Part shown: positions 49,186 to 57,653 of the stretch, one piece after another
Layout of the letters: every line of letters starts with the position of its first letter
Numbering within the stretch: position 1 is the first letter of the stretch
Notes under the pieces: model-generated
Seen by the model: the letters and a program-made list of their open reading frames with translations, nothing else
Databases searched by the model: none
What the model was told of the DNA's origin: nothing
NCBI RefSeq assembly: GCF_002929845.1
Contig: NZ_PJJS01000039.1
Coordinates: forward strand, 20,590 to 84,589
Direction of reading: 5' to 3'
DNA length: 64,000 bases
From: Cryobacterium sp. M96
GTDB taxonomy: Bacteria; Actinomycetota; Actinomycetes; Actinomycetales; Microbacteriaceae
Translations under genes and position numbers: made by a program

Positions 49186-49202
49186 TTCTACACTGTGTAG
49201 AA
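49186..49202. promoter_or_regulatory. Operator dyad 1 between cydA and blaI
   Basis: ttctacactgtgtagaa: 8-bp perfect arms around a single central base. It resembles BlaI/MecI-type operators (TACA...TGTA core). It is about 25 bp, centre to centre, from dyad 2, and 25 bp before cydA. Probable binding site for the adjacent BlaI. Confidence 0.75.
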
Positions 49203-49210
49203 CATCACTA

Positions 49211-49227
49211 TTCTACGAGACGTAGAA
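49211..49227. promoter_or_regulatory. Operator dyad 2 between cydA and blaI
   Basis: ttctacg-aga-cgtagaa: 7-bp perfect arms, sharing ttctac/gtagaa with dyad 1. It would overlap the -35 zone of the blaI promoter and the -10 zone (tagaat on the minus strand) of a cydA promoter. Two dyads on one DNA face suggest cooperative dimers. Confidence 0.75.
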
Positions 49228-49245
49228 GAGTTGATTGCCGCCCGC

Positions 49246-49251
49246 TAGACT
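49246..49251 (+). promoter_or_regulatory. Candidate -10 box of blaI, leaderless start
   Basis: tagact lies 7 bp before the blaI ATG, which would place the transcript start at or next to the start codon. No ribosome-binding site is visible; leaderless mRNA is common in Actinobacteria. A ctcccc/ggggag dyad (49250-49266) spans the start codon. Confidence 0.5.
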
Positions 49252-49258
49252 CCCCAAT

Positions 49259-49645
49259 ATGGGGAGTTTGGGAGAGCTGGAACGATTGCTGATGGATGTT
49301 TTGTGGGAAGCCGAGGAGTCTCTGCCTGCCAACGATCTCCGGGATCGGCTACTCACCCCGACGACCGCCACCGCTAGGCGCAAACCACTCGCCACCACGA
49401 CCGTGCTCACGTTGCTCTCCCGCCTCGAGACCAAGGGCTTCGTCACCCGCGACCGAGACACCCGACCGCACCGCTACCGGGCCGTGTCGACCCGGGCGGA
49501 ACATACCGCGGAGCTGATGCACAAGGTGCTCGGCTCTGCTCCTGACCGGCAGGCGGCCCTCGCCCGGTTCATCGGGGACGTCACCCCGCAGGAGGCCGAC
49601 GTTTTGCGCCTGCTCCTCGGCACCGTACCTCTCGGTCGCGAGTGA
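49259..49645 (+). CDS. BlaI/MecI-family transcriptional repressor
   Basis: A 128-residue winged-helix repressor of the BlaI/MecI/CopY family: MGSLGELERLLMDVLWEAEESLPANDLRDRL then TTVLTLLSRLETKGFVTRDRD (the recognition helix region). The C-terminal dimerisation part is also the usual cleavage site. Start taken at ATG 49259. Divergent from cydABDC and followed by an M56 peptidase gene, so a two-gene sensor/repressor cassette. Confidence 0.9.
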   Translation: MGSLGELERLLMDVLWEAEESLPANDLRDRLLTPTTATARRKPLATTTVLTLLSRLETKGFVTRDRDTRPHRYRAVSTRAEHTAELMHKVLGSAPDRQAALARFIGDVTPQEADVLRLLLGTVPLGRE

Positions 49646-49706
49646 CCGGCATCCAGTCCCCGCTCCAGTCCCTGCTCCAGTCAGCACGCGTCAGAGCGGC
49701 CAAGTC

Positions 49707-50645
49707 GTGTTCGTCACGGCCGTAGCGCTCATGATCGTGGCCGTGCTGCTCGCCGGTCCGGTCCCGATCTGGCTTGCCACCGCCGACTGGCCGGCCCGCT
49801 CCCCCGCGGTCGCCCTGGTGTTGTGGCAGGCCATCGCCCTGGCCGGCGGGCTCTCGATGATCGGCTCGCTGCTCAGCTTCGGGTTGATCCCGTTCGGCGA
49901 GAACCTGTTCGAGGGCATCCGCTCGCTGGCGGGCCATCTCGTCACCGGCACATTGCCGGCCGGCACGTCGTTCGGCTCGGTGCTCCTGCTGTGCGCGGCG
50001 CTGATCCTCGGCAGCCATCTGCTGCTCAACCTCGCCGCGACCTTTTCCCGCGCGGGGCGCCAGCACCGCAGGCACCGGCACCTGATCGGACTGCTCAGCG
50101 ACCCTCTGCCGAGCCATTCCGGCACCCGTGTGATCGAACACGACGCCCCGGTCGCGTACTGCCTGCCTGGCGCGACCCGGTCGGCGACCGTGCTTTCCCG
50201 CGGCCTTCTGCAATTGCTGAATGCCGACCAATTGCGCGCAGTGATCGCACACGAGCGCGCCCACCTGTTGCAGCAGCACCACCTCGTGCTGCTCGCCTTC
50301 AAGTCCTGGCACAGCGCACTGCCGTGGTTCCCGATCGCGAACCGCGCCGAGAACGCGGTCGCCCTGCTGGTCGAGATGCTCGCCGACGACCAGGCCCGGC
50401 GGGTCGTCGACGACCGCACGCTGGCCACCGCGATCGCACTGGTCGGGTCGGCACACCAGGTGGACCCGCTGGGAACGGATGTCGAACTCGCCGACGGCCC
50501 GGACCATCCGTTCGACCTGGTGACACCCCGCGTTCGCCGCCTGATCACCCCGCCGGCGCCGCTGACGCCCTCCGCCGTGCTTTTCGTTGCAGCCGGCGCC
50601 GCCGCACTCCTGCTGCTGCCGACGCTGCTCCTGTCCCTCGCCTGA
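49707..50645 (+). CDS. M56-family (BlaR1-like) membrane metallopeptidase
   Basis: A 312-residue membrane protein: helices at about 1-25, 35-62, 90-112 and 285-310, zinc motif HERAH at residues 182-186 and a probable third ligand in VEMLADDQARR. This is the BlaR1 protease part without a C-terminal penicillin-binding sensor domain. By family analogy it should inactivate the BlaI-type repressor upstream when triggered. Start GTG at 49707; gap to blaI is 61 bp. Confidence 0.88.
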   Translation: MFVTAVALMIVAVLLAGPVPIWLATADWPARSPAVALVLWQAIALAGGLSMIGSLLSFGLIPFGENLFEGIRSLAGHLVTGTLPAGTSFGSVLLLCAALILGSHLLLNLAATFSRAGRQHRRHRHLIGLLSDPLPSHSGTRVIEHDAPVAYCLPGATRSATVLSRGLLQLLNADQLRAVIAHERAHLLQQHHLVLLAFKSWHSALPWFPIANRAENAVALLVEMLADDQARRVVDDRTLATAIALVGSAHQVDPLGTDVELADGPDHPFDLVTPRVRRLITPPAPLTPSAVLFVAAGAAALLLLPTLLLSLA

Positions 50646-50683
50646 GCCCGGGCCTACCCGAGCACGCGCCTACCTGAGCACGC

Positions 50684-50740
50684 CCCAGCCCCAGCCCCAG
50701 CCCCAGCCCGGGCCTACCTCTGCCCCTGCCCCAGCCCCTA
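50684..50740. repeat. Simple repeats (cccag/ccccag) in the M56-SBP gap
   Basis: ccccag recurs in a run (from 50684), and a gcccgggcctacc segment appears twice near 50647 and 50706. Low-complexity DNA between convergent genes; no coding potential seen. Confidence 0.7.
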
Positions 50741-50822
50741 ACGAATTCGACGGAGATTCTCGGCCCCAGAGCCTGTTTTGCTCCAAAACCGGCCCGTAGG
50801 CGCAGAATCTCCGTCGAATTGG
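50741..50822. repeat. Intergenic palindromic repeat, copy 3
   Basis: Arms aattcgacggagattct and its complement (17 bp perfect) enclose gttttg-ctc-caaaac and gcc-cgta-ggc hairpins. The inner hairpin sequence differs from copies 1 and 2 while pairing is kept. It lies between the convergent M56 and binding-protein genes. Confidence 0.92.
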
Positions 50823-50847
50823 TCAGGCAGCGCCTGTCAGCTGGTGC

Positions 50848-51774
50848 CTAGAAGAGGTTCGCCTGTTCGAGCCAAGCGGCCGCGATCTTCTCGGCCGAGA
50901 GCTGGTCGTTCACGCTCTCGGAGTTGAGGCCCACCAGGTCCTCGGCGGTCAGAGCGGCACTGACGGCGTTGAGCACGTCGGCGGCCTTCCCGCCGACCTT
51001 GTCGGACACGACGGGCACGACGTTGTCCGCGAAGAACAGGCCGTCCGGGTCGTCGAGGGCGACGAGGCTGTCCGACTTGATGTTCGGGCTGGCCGTGTAG
51101 ACGTTCGTGATCTGGATGTCGTTGTCGACGAGAGCCTTGATCGTGAGCGGGCCGCCACCATCCTCAATGGGCGTGAAGCCGGCGATGGGGATGCCGTACT
51201 TCTCCGTCAGGGTCGTCGGTCCGTAGGGGCGGGTCTGAAGTTCGGACGGTCCGCCGACGGTGATCGGCTCGGTGACATCGGCGAGCGACGCGATGTCAGT
51301 CAGGCTGTACTTGTCGGCGAAGGCCTGCGTGACGGTCCAGGAGTTCTGGTCCGTGGCCGAGGCCATGTCGAGCACGCTCAGCCCCTCGGGCAGCTCGTCC
51401 TGCAGCTGCGCGTAGGTCTCGTCGGCGGTGCCGCCCGCGGCATCTGCATTCAGGGCCTGCAGCAGGCTGCCGCTGTACTCGGGGAAGACGTCGATGGCAC
51501 CGGATTCGATCTCGGGCAGGTAGACCTCGCGCTGGCCGATCTTGAACTGGCGGTCGACCGTGAAGCCGTTCCCCTCCAACGCCAGGGCGTAGATTTCGGC
51601 GATGATCTCGTTCGAGTAGTAGTCCTGCGAACCGACGACCAGGGTGGCGGACCCCTCGTCGGCGTTACTTCCGCTGTCCAGCGGGTCACCGGACGCACAC
51701 CCTGCAAGGGCTACGACGGCCCCAACCGCGACCGCGGCGACCGCCGCGAGCCGGCCTCTGTGAGCTGTGAACAT
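50848..51774 (-). CDS. Glycine betaine/osmoprotectant-type ABC binding lipoprotein (OpuCC/ProX-like)
   Basis: A 308-residue lipoprotein: signal ending VVALAGC (Cys about 26), then SQDYYSNEIIAEIYALALEGNGFTVDRQFKIGQREVYLPEIESGAIDVFPEYSG, the usual QAC-binding-protein start. Osmoprotectant (glycine betaine, choline or similar) binding is likely, exact ligand uncertain. The ATG overlaps the permease TAA (TAATG). Last gene of a four-gene importer operon. Confidence 0.92.
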   Translation of the reverse strand: MFTAHRGRLAAVAAVAVGAVVALAGCASGDPLDSGSNADEGSATLVVGSQDYYSNEIIAEIYALALEGNGFTVDRQFKIGQREVYLPEIESGAIDVFPEYSGSLLQALNADAAGGTADETYAQLQDELPEGLSVLDMASATDQNSWTVTQAFADKYSLTDIASLADVTEPITVGGPSELQTRPYGPTTLTEKYGIPIAGFTPIEDGGGPLTIKALVDNDIQITNVYTASPNIKSDSLVALDDPDGLFFADNVVPVVSDKVGGKAADVLNAVSAALTAEDLVGLNSESVNDQLSAEKIAAAWLEQANLF

Positions 51775-52514
51775 TAGTGGGTTCCTTTCGTGATGGCGGG
51801 ATCAATCCCCGGGACAGGTCGGGCTGACCTGGCACGGTCGACTGGGGGACGTTGGGACGCGACGCCTCTGGGAACAACAAGTCGCTGAACAACAGTGAAT
51901 ATTCCCTCGAGGACGAGGGCGAGCAGGATCACGAGCAGTGACCCGCCCAGCATCTCCGCGTAGTCGCGGGTTTTCAACCCGGCGAACAGGAACCGGCCGA
52001 GGCCGACATCTGCCACGTAGGCAGCCAGGGTCGCCGTGGCGACGACCTGCAGGGTGGCCGAACGGATGCCCGCGATCAGCAGCGGCAACCCCAACGGGAT
52101 CTCGACCGTGCCCACGATCTGGCTCTCCGACATCCCGACCGACCGGGCGGAGTCGATGACGGACCGGTCAATGGCCTCGAACCCGGCGTAGGCGCCCGCG
52201 AGGATCGGCGGGATCGCCAGGACCGTGAGCGCGACGTACGGCGCACCGAGCCCAATCCCGACCCACAGCGCGACCAGTGTCAACAGCCCGAGGGTCGGAA
52301 TGGCCCGCAGCCCGCCGGAGGTGGCTACAGCGAGGCTGCGTCCCCGACCCGTATGCCCGATCAGGAAACCGACCGGAATCGCGATCACGGAGGCCATCAG
52401 GACCGCCACGAGGGTGAACACCAAGTGTTCGATCGTCCGCGCCGGAATGCCGCCCGGCCCGGCGAAATTGGCCGGGTCGAGGATCCAGTTCACCGCGTCA
52501 ACGAACAGGTTCAT
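51774..52514 (-). CDS. Osmoprotectant-type ABC permease (OpuCB/OpuCD-like), second
   Basis: A 246-residue permease with five to six helices and a clear cytoplasmic EAA-type loop (AGYAGFEAIDRSVIDSARSVGMSESQIVGTVEIPLGLP). Forms the membrane channel with the other permease. Overlaps it by 4 bp and the binding-protein gene by 1 bp. The C-terminal tail after the last helix is Pro/Arg-rich. Confidence 0.93.
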   Translation of the reverse strand: MNLFVDAVNWILDPANFAGPGGIPARTIEHLVFTLVAVLMASVIAIPVGFLIGHTGRGRSLAVATSGGLRAIPTLGLLTLVALWVGIGLGAPYVALTVLAIPPILAGAYAGFEAIDRSVIDSARSVGMSESQIVGTVEIPLGLPLLIAGIRSATLQVVATATLAAYVADVGLGRFLFAGLKTRDYAEMLGGSLLVILLALVLEGIFTVVQRLVVPRGVASQRPPVDRARSARPVPGIDPAITKGTH

Positions 52515-53197
52515 GCGGATGCCTCTGCGATCCGGGCGACCCGGACGGCCCTCCGGTCGGTCGCCGCCAGGCGGGTCCAGGGCAGCAGAACCCGCCCGAG
52601 CAGCACGAGGGCGCCGTCCAGCAGCAGCGCCAGCGCCACGGTCAGCACGATCCCGGCGATGATTTCGGCCTGGATACCGCGCTGGAAGCCATCCGTGAAC
52701 AGGCTGCCGAGGCTCTGCGCGCCGATCACGGCCCCCACCGTGGCGAGGCTGACCGTGCTGACGGCCACGACCCGCAGGCCGGCCAGGAGCACCGGCCCGG
52801 CCAGCGGCAGCTCAACCTGCCAGAAGATGCTCCAGCCGGAATACCCCACGGCGACAGCGGACTGGCGTACATCCTTGTCCACGGATGCCAGCCCGTCGGC
52901 CACCACGCGTACCATCAGCGCGACGCCGTAGATCGTCAGGGCGATGACCAGGTTGAGCGGCGAGCGAAGGCTGGTGCCGACAATGGCCGGGATCACGAAG
53001 AACAGCGGCAGGGACGGGATGGCGTAGAGCAGCCCACTGGCCGTCAGGATCACGCCGCGGCCGGCACGGTACCGGTTCGCGAGCCAGCCCAGCGGCACGG
53101 CGATCAGGAAGCTGAGAAGGATCGGCGGCACGCTGAGGATCAGGTGGTCCAGGGTGCGATCCCAGAGCAGGTCGAGATTCGACCAGAACCAGGTCAC
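52511..53197 (-). CDS. Osmoprotectant-type ABC permease (OpuCB/OpuCD-like), first
   Basis: A 228-residue permease: LILSVPPILLSFLIAVPLGWLANRYRAGRGVI at the N-terminus, and EAA-type loop (RVVADGLASVDKDVRQSAVAVGYSGWSIFWQVELPLAGP). It starts within the ATPase stop region (4-bp overlap). Partner of the second permease in the same importer. Confidence 0.93.
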   Translation of the reverse strand: MTWFWSNLDLLWDRTLDHLILSVPPILLSFLIAVPLGWLANRYRAGRGVILTASGLLYAIPSLPLFFVIPAIVGTSLRSPLNLVIALTIYGVALMVRVVADGLASVDKDVRQSAVAVGYSGWSIFWQVELPLAGPVLLAGLRVVAVSTVSLATVGAVIGAQSLGSLFTDGFQRGIQAEIIAGIVLTVALALLLDGALVLLGRVLLPWTRLAATDRRAVRVARIAEASA

Positions 53198-54048
53198 CGC
53201 GGAGCCTGGGGATCCGGGGAGTGCGCGGTCTGCCGCGGCTCCACGAGCACACCGGCCAGGCGGCCCTCACTGTCGAGCAGCAGGTCGGAGTCGCCGCGGC
53301 GTTCCAGATGCAGGGCACGCTTGCCGCGATCCGCTCCGACGAAGCTGGCCACGAAGTCGTCGGCCGGGTTCGCCAGGATCTCGGCCGGCGCCCCCACCTG
53401 GGCGATCCGTCCGCCGTCACGCAGGATGACGACCTGGTCACCGAGGAGGAACGCCTCCTCGATATCGTGGGTGACGAACACGACCGTTTTGCCGAGCTCG
53501 CTCTGCAGCCGGATCAGTTCTTGCTGGAGCTCGGCCCTCACGATCGGGTCGACGGCGCCGAACGGCTCGTCCATCAGCAGAATGTTTGGGTTGACCGCGA
53601 GCCCGCGCGCCACCCCGACCCGCTGCTGCTGCCCGCCGGAGAGCTGGCTGGGGTACCGGTCCGCCAGGGTCTGGTCCAGGCCCACCGTGTCGAGCAGGGT
53701 GAGGGCCTCGGCGCGGGCCTTCTTTCTCGGCACCCCGCGCAGCAGCGGAACAGTCGCGACGTTGTCGATCACCGTGCGGTGCGGGAGCAGGCCGGAGTCC
53801 TGCATCACATAGCCGATGCCGCGCCGCAGCGGCACCGGCTCGAGCTGGGCGATGTCGGCCCCGTCGATCTCGATCGTGCCGCTGCTCGGGTCGACCATCC
53901 GGTTGATCATGCGCAGCAGGGTGGTTTTGCCCGAGCCGGAGGAGCCGACGAGCACCGTCGTCTGGCGCGACGGGAGGGTCAGGCTGAAATCGTCGACGGC
54001 GAGTGTGCCGTCCGGGAACTGCTTGCTCACCGAGCGGAACTCGATCAT
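53194..54048 (-). CDS. Osmoprotectant-type ABC transporter ATPase (no CBS domains)
   Basis: A 284-residue ATPase: Walker A GSSGSGKTTLL, signature LSGGQQQRVGVARGLA, Walker B NILLMDEPFGAVD, switch FVTHDIEEAF. After about residue 235 only about 45 residues remain, so the tandem CBS osmosensor of OpuA/OpuCA is absent (a remnant may lie in RRGDSDLLLDSEGRLAGVL). Start ATG 54046-54048. First gene of the operon. Confidence 0.93.
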   Translation of the reverse strand: MIEFRSVSKQFPDGTLAVDDFSLTLPSRQTTVLVGSSGSGKTTLLRMINRMVDPSSGTIEIDGADIAQLEPVPLRRGIGYVMQDSGLLPHRTVIDNVATVPLLRGVPRKKARAEALTLLDTVGLDQTLADRYPSQLSGGQQQRVGVARGLAVNPNILLMDEPFGAVDPIVRAELQQELIRLQSELGKTVVFVTHDIEEAFLLGDQVVILRDGGRIAQVGAPAEILANPADDFVASFVGADRGKRALHLERRGDSDLLLDSEGRLAGVLVEPRQTAHSPDPQAPR

Positions 54049-54064
54049 GGAAATGGCTCATTTC

Positions 54065-54078
54065 TCGACCGAAGTCGA
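54065..54078 (-). promoter_or_regulatory. UUCG-type hairpin in the 5' region of the importer operon
   Basis: On the minus strand tcgac-ttcg-gtcga forms a 5-bp stem with the very stable UUCG tetraloop, 16 nt before the ATPase start codon. It could sit beside the ribosome-binding site and tune translation. No T-run, so not a terminator. Confidence 0.5.
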
Positions 54079-54147
54079 CACAACACGGGAAGCACGTATA
54101 CCACCCAACCATCACACGGCGCCGCGAGCCACCGGATCGCGGAATTC

Positions 54148-54801
54148 CTAGCGAACGCTCGGCCCGTAGTATCCGGCGAGGTAGTCATGCGTGACCACGC
54201 GGCACTCTTCGATGAACCGCTCATCGCCCTGCGGGTCGGAGCGGAACGCCCGCGACAGAATCGAGTCGCCCATCTCAACGGCGACCTCAAGCCGGAAGAT
54301 CAGTTCGTCGCCGCCCTCGAGGCCGAACTCCTCGACCAGCATGCCGGCCACCCGGCGGGCGAAGTAACCCGTGTCGGGGTCTACGACGACAGGCACACCC
54401 TGCCGGTCGTCGAAATGCATGATGCGAAACCCCGGCTCAGAGCGGTACAGGTCGACGAAGGCCGTGATGGCCACGTCGACGGCCTCCCACCAGCCCTGGG
54501 GAGCGTTCGTCTTCAGCTGCTCCGCAACCCGGCTCCGGAATCGCAGCACCGCGCGCTCGCGCAGAGCCTGCAGCACCGCGACGCGATCGGGGTAGTACCG
54601 GTACACGGTCCCGATCGACGCGCCCGCGCGCTCGGCCACCATCGCGGTCGTGATGCGGTCGAAGCCGACCTCGTCCACGACGACGGCGGCGGCGTCGAGC
54701 AGACCGGACAGTCGTGCCGTGCTGCGCTGTTGGATCGGCTCGGTGCGGGCCTGCTGGGCCGGCACAAAAGGATCCCCACCAAAAAGGTCACTGAGTGACA
54801 C
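54148..54801 (-). CDS. TetR-family transcriptional regulator
   Basis: A 217-residue regulator with N-terminal helix-turn-helix (LLDAAAVVVDEVGFDRITTAMVAERAGASIGTVYRYYPDRVAVLQAL). The GTG start at 54799-54801 is preceded by aaggagga. It lies 99 bp upstream of the importer operon on the same strand, making it a candidate regulator or read-through partner; it might instead control the divergent App1-domain gene. A gactaagtc dyad is just upstream of its ribosome-binding site. Ligand unknown. Confidence 0.92.
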   Translation of the reverse strand: MSLSDLFGGDPFVPAQQARTEPIQQRSTARLSGLLDAAAVVVDEVGFDRITTAMVAERAGASIGTVYRYYPDRVAVLQALRERAVLRFRSRVAEQLKTNAPQGWWEAVDVAITAFVDLYRSEPGFRIMHFDDRQGVPVVVDPDTGYFARRVAGMLVEEFGLEGGDELIFRLEVAVEMGDSILSRAFRSDPQGDERFIEECRVVTHDYLAGYYGPSVR

Positions 54802-54960
54802 TTGTCCTCCTTGAGACTAAGTCACTAATACTAGGCGGCAATGTCCCCCTCGTTGTGACGTGACAGCGTGTCTCGCCCGATTGGGCAGGAATAACCTTCG
54901 GCTCTCCGGGCGACCCGACTTCGATGCCGGGTAGCGTCATGCGCGTGCCAGACTAGGGAC

Positions 54961-56034
54961 GTGCCGACATATCCTCGAATCCCGCCCACGGGCACGCCAG
55001 CGAAGATGATGCATCGCGCAGCCCGCATCGAGGACTGGCTGCACTTCAAGCGCGAACGCCACGCCCGCAAACGCGGCTACCTGCCCACGGTCATCCCCTA
55101 TGCCGGCTACGGCACGACCGAGTGGGTGCGCATTCTGTGCCGGGTGCTTCTGGCCAAACCGGCCAAGCCCGGCTCCAAGCTGGCACGGCGCCACTGGCAC
55201 GCCGACCGCCGCGAGGCCGGAATTCGCGGCTGGCACAGCTTCACGAGCGTTCCGGTCAACGATGTGACGGTGACCATCGAGATCAACGGTTTCTCCCACC
55301 GGGTGCAGGCCGACCGCGGGGGCGTGGTCGACACCGTCATTCCGGTCACGCTCACCCCGGGCTGGCAGATGGCCCGGCTGCACACCGACGACACGGCCGC
55401 GCCGGTCGAGGCCCCGCTCTTCATCGTGGCCCCGACGGTACGCCGCGGGATCCTGTCCGACGTCGATGACACGGTCATGGTGACCACCCTTCCCCGCCCG
55501 CTGCTCGCCGCCTGGAACACCTTCGTGCTCGACGAGCACGCCCGAGTTCCCACGCCGGGCATGGCGGTCCTCCTCGACCGCCTCGCCGCGGTCAACGAGG
55601 GTGCCCCGATGATCTACCTGTCGACCGGGGCCTGGAACGTCGCCCCGACCCTGACCCGGTTCCTGAACCGCAACCTGTACCCGTCGGGGGCTCTCCTGCT
55701 CACCGACTGGGGTCCGACCCACGACCGCTGGTTCCGGAGCGGCCAGGACCACAAGAGGGCCAACCTGCGCCGTCTGGCCCAGGAATTCCCGGAGATCCGC
55801 TGGATCCTGTTCGGCGACGACGGCCAGCACGATGAGGCCATCTACAGCGAGTTCCAGCGAGACTTCCCCGACAATGTCGAGGCCGTCGCGATCCGCCAGC
55901 TCTCCCCCAGCCAGGCCGTTCTGGCCGGTCGCCGGGCGAAGGATGCCGCGCCCGCGCCCCGCGATCCCCGCTGGGTGTACGGGCCGGACGGCTCGGCCCT
56001 GGCCCGGCAGCTCGCGGACCGCGGTCTGATCTAG
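54961..56034 (+). CDS. App1/DUF2183 phosphatase-domain protein
   Basis: A 357-residue protein of the DUF2183 (App1 phosphatidate phosphatase catalytic domain) family. The HAD-type motif GILSDVDDTVMVT gives the DxDxT nucleophile; later MIYLSTGAWNVAPTLTRFLN and WILFGDDGQHDEAIYSEF complete the core. A basic N-terminal region and a beta domain (about 80-155) precede it. Substrate in bacteria unproven. Start GTG at 54961, agggac just upstream. Ends near pyrD on the opposite strand. Confidence 0.88.
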   Translation: MPTYPRIPPTGTPAKMMHRAARIEDWLHFKRERHARKRGYLPTVIPYAGYGTTEWVRILCRVLLAKPAKPGSKLARRHWHADRREAGIRGWHSFTSVPVNDVTVTIEINGFSHRVQADRGGVVDTVIPVTLTPGWQMARLHTDDTAAPVEAPLFIVAPTVRRGILSDVDDTVMVTTLPRPLLAAWNTFVLDEHARVPTPGMAVLLDRLAAVNEGAPMIYLSTGAWNVAPTLTRFLNRNLYPSGALLLTDWGPTHDRWFRSGQDHKRANLRRLAQEFPEIRWILFGDDGQHDEAIYSEFQRDFPDNVEAVAIRQLSPSQAVLAGRRAKDAAPAPRDPRWVYGPDGSALARQLADRGLI

Positions 56035-56076
56035 GCGCGACGGCGTGTTGCGGGCTCGACGGCCTGTCTCAGTTCT

Positions 56077-57114
56077 CTACAGTTCTGCGGCGAGGATGCG
56101 GTCGAGGCCACGGTTGATCTGGCGAGCCCAGAGCGGCCCTCGATAGAGGAACCCGGTGTAGCCCTGAACGAGCGTCGCGCCCGCGGCGAGGCGCTCGGCC
56201 ACGTGTTCCGCGGTCTCCACGCCGCCGACCGAGATCACGCACAGCTCGCGGGGCACAGCGGCCCGGATCACGCGCAGCACGGCCAGGGACCGCGCCTGGA
56301 GCGGGGCACCGGAGAGACCGCCGGCGCCGGCAGCCTCGACGGTTGCGGCATCCGTTTTCAGTCCGGCGCGGGAAATCGTGGTGTTCGTGGCGATGATGCC
56401 GTCGAGACCCAGCTCCACCACGAGTTCGGAGATTCGGGTCACTTCAGCATCGGCGAGGTCGGGGGCGATTTTTACCAGCAGGGGCGTGGCGCCGGCCTCG
56501 GTCTTGACCGCCCGAAGCAGCGGGGCGAGCCGGTCGAGTTCCTGCAGTCCGCGTAGCCCGGGCGTGTTGGGCGAGCTGACGTTCACGACGAGGTAGTCGG
56601 CCAGGGGCGCGAGCAGCGCGGCGCTGACCAGGTAGTCGGCGGTGGCGTCCTCGACCGCGGTGACGCGGCTCTTGCCGATGTTGATGCCGAGGACCGGGCG
56701 ACCGGCAGCGGTGCGAACGTGCGCGAGGCGCACCCGGGCGGCGCGGGCACCGGCGTTGTTGAAGCCCATCCGGTTGACGACCGCGCGGTCGGGGATCAGG
56801 CGGAACAGGCGCGGTTTCGGGTTTCCGGGCTGAGGAACGGCGGTGATGGTGCCGACCTCCACGTGCCCGAACCCGAGCTGGCCGAGCCCGAGCACGGCTT
56901 CACCGTCTTTGTCGAAGCCGGCGGCCACGCCGAACGGCGACTGGAATCGCAGACCCAGGGTTTGGACACCGAGGTCGGTGCGCGGGCGCGTGAAGCGGTG
57001 CACGACCCGGCCGACACCGAACGCGGGCAGCGCCCGGATCACGGTGAAGGCGAGGTGGTGGGCTCGTTCGGGGTCGAGGCGGGTCAGGAACAGCGAGAAG
57101 ATCAGCGGGTACAC
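56077..57114 (-). CDS. pyrD: Dihydroorotate dehydrogenase, quinone-dependent (class 2)
   Basis: Fourth step of pyrimidine synthesis, oxidising dihydroorotate with a quinone at the membrane; 345 residues. Class 2 features: N-terminal helical extension (MYPLIFSLFLTRLDPERAHHLAF), FGVAAGFDKDGEAV, RLIPDRAVVNRMGFNNAGA, NVSSPNTPGLRGLQ (catalytic Ser), and C-terminal GVETAEHVAERLAAGATLVQGYTGFLYRGP. Follows nrdR by 8 bp on the same strand. Confidence 0.97.
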   Translation of the reverse strand: MYPLIFSLFLTRLDPERAHHLAFTVIRALPAFGVGRVVHRFTRPRTDLGVQTLGLRFQSPFGVAAGFDKDGEAVLGLGQLGFGHVEVGTITAVPQPGNPKPRLFRLIPDRAVVNRMGFNNAGARAARVRLAHVRTAAGRPVLGINIGKSRVTAVEDATADYLVSAALLAPLADYLVVNVSSPNTPGLRGLQELDRLAPLLRAVKTEAGATPLLVKIAPDLADAEVTRISELVVELGLDGIIATNTTISRAGLKTDAATVEAAGAGGLSGAPLQARSLAVLRVIRAAVPRELCVISVGGVETAEHVAERLAAGATLVQGYTGFLYRGPLWARQINRGLDRILAAEL

Positions 57115-57122
57115 GGCGCCGC

Positions 57123-57641
57123 CTACGACTCGGACGGGTGTGCGGCGCCCGCGCCGCTGCCCTGCTCGGGGCGGGAGCCGTGTTCGGTGCGGGATCCGTG
57201 TTCGGTGCGCAGCCGGGCGATCGCGGTCTCGAAATCCTCGAGCGAATCGAATGCCTGGTAGACACTCGCGAAGCGGAGATAGGCCACCTCATCAAGTTCG
57301 CGCAGCGGCGGCAAGATCGCGAGGCCGACCTCGTTCGCCTTCACCTGCGACGCGCCGGTCTGCCGGATGGTCTCCTCCACCCGCTGGGCAAGCATGGCCA
57401 GGTCGGAATCCGTTACCGGACGACCTTGACAGGCCTTGCGCACGCCGGCCACGATCTTGTCGCGACTGAACGGCTCGACGACCCCGCTGCGCTTGACGAT
57501 GTTCAGGCTGGCGGTCTCGGTGGTGCTGAACCTCCGGCCGCATTCAGGGCACTGTCGACGCCGGCGAATGGAAAGTCCGTCGTCGCTCGTGCGCGAGTCG
57601 ATGACTCGGGAGTCCGGGTGGCGGCAGAACGGGCAGAACAT
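57123..57641 (-). CDS. nrdR: Transcriptional repressor NrdR
   Basis: Zinc-ribbon/ATP-cone repressor of ribonucleotide reductase genes; 172 residues. Zn ribbon [13 protein letters not shown]...[10 protein letters not shown] (residues 3-36), ATP-cone about 48-138. The C-terminus has a non-family tail with repeated RTEHGS-type hexapeptides (two identical, one variant) from a short DNA repeat. Lies between hisD and pyrD. Confidence 0.96.
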   Translation of the reverse strand: MFCPFCRHPDSRVIDSRTSDDGLSIRRRRQCPECGRRFSTTETASLNIVKRSGVVEPFSRDKIVAGVRKACQGRPVTDSDLAMLAQRVEETIRQTGASQVKANEVGLAILPPLRELDEVAYLRFASVYQAFDSLEDFETAIARLRTEHGSRTEHGSRPEQGSGAGAAHPSES

Positions 57642-57653
57642 CGTGTGACCAGC

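Noticed and set aside
50647..50740. Pro/Gln-rich coding frame through the ccccag repeats
   Set aside because: No start signal; low-complexity DNA between convergent genes.
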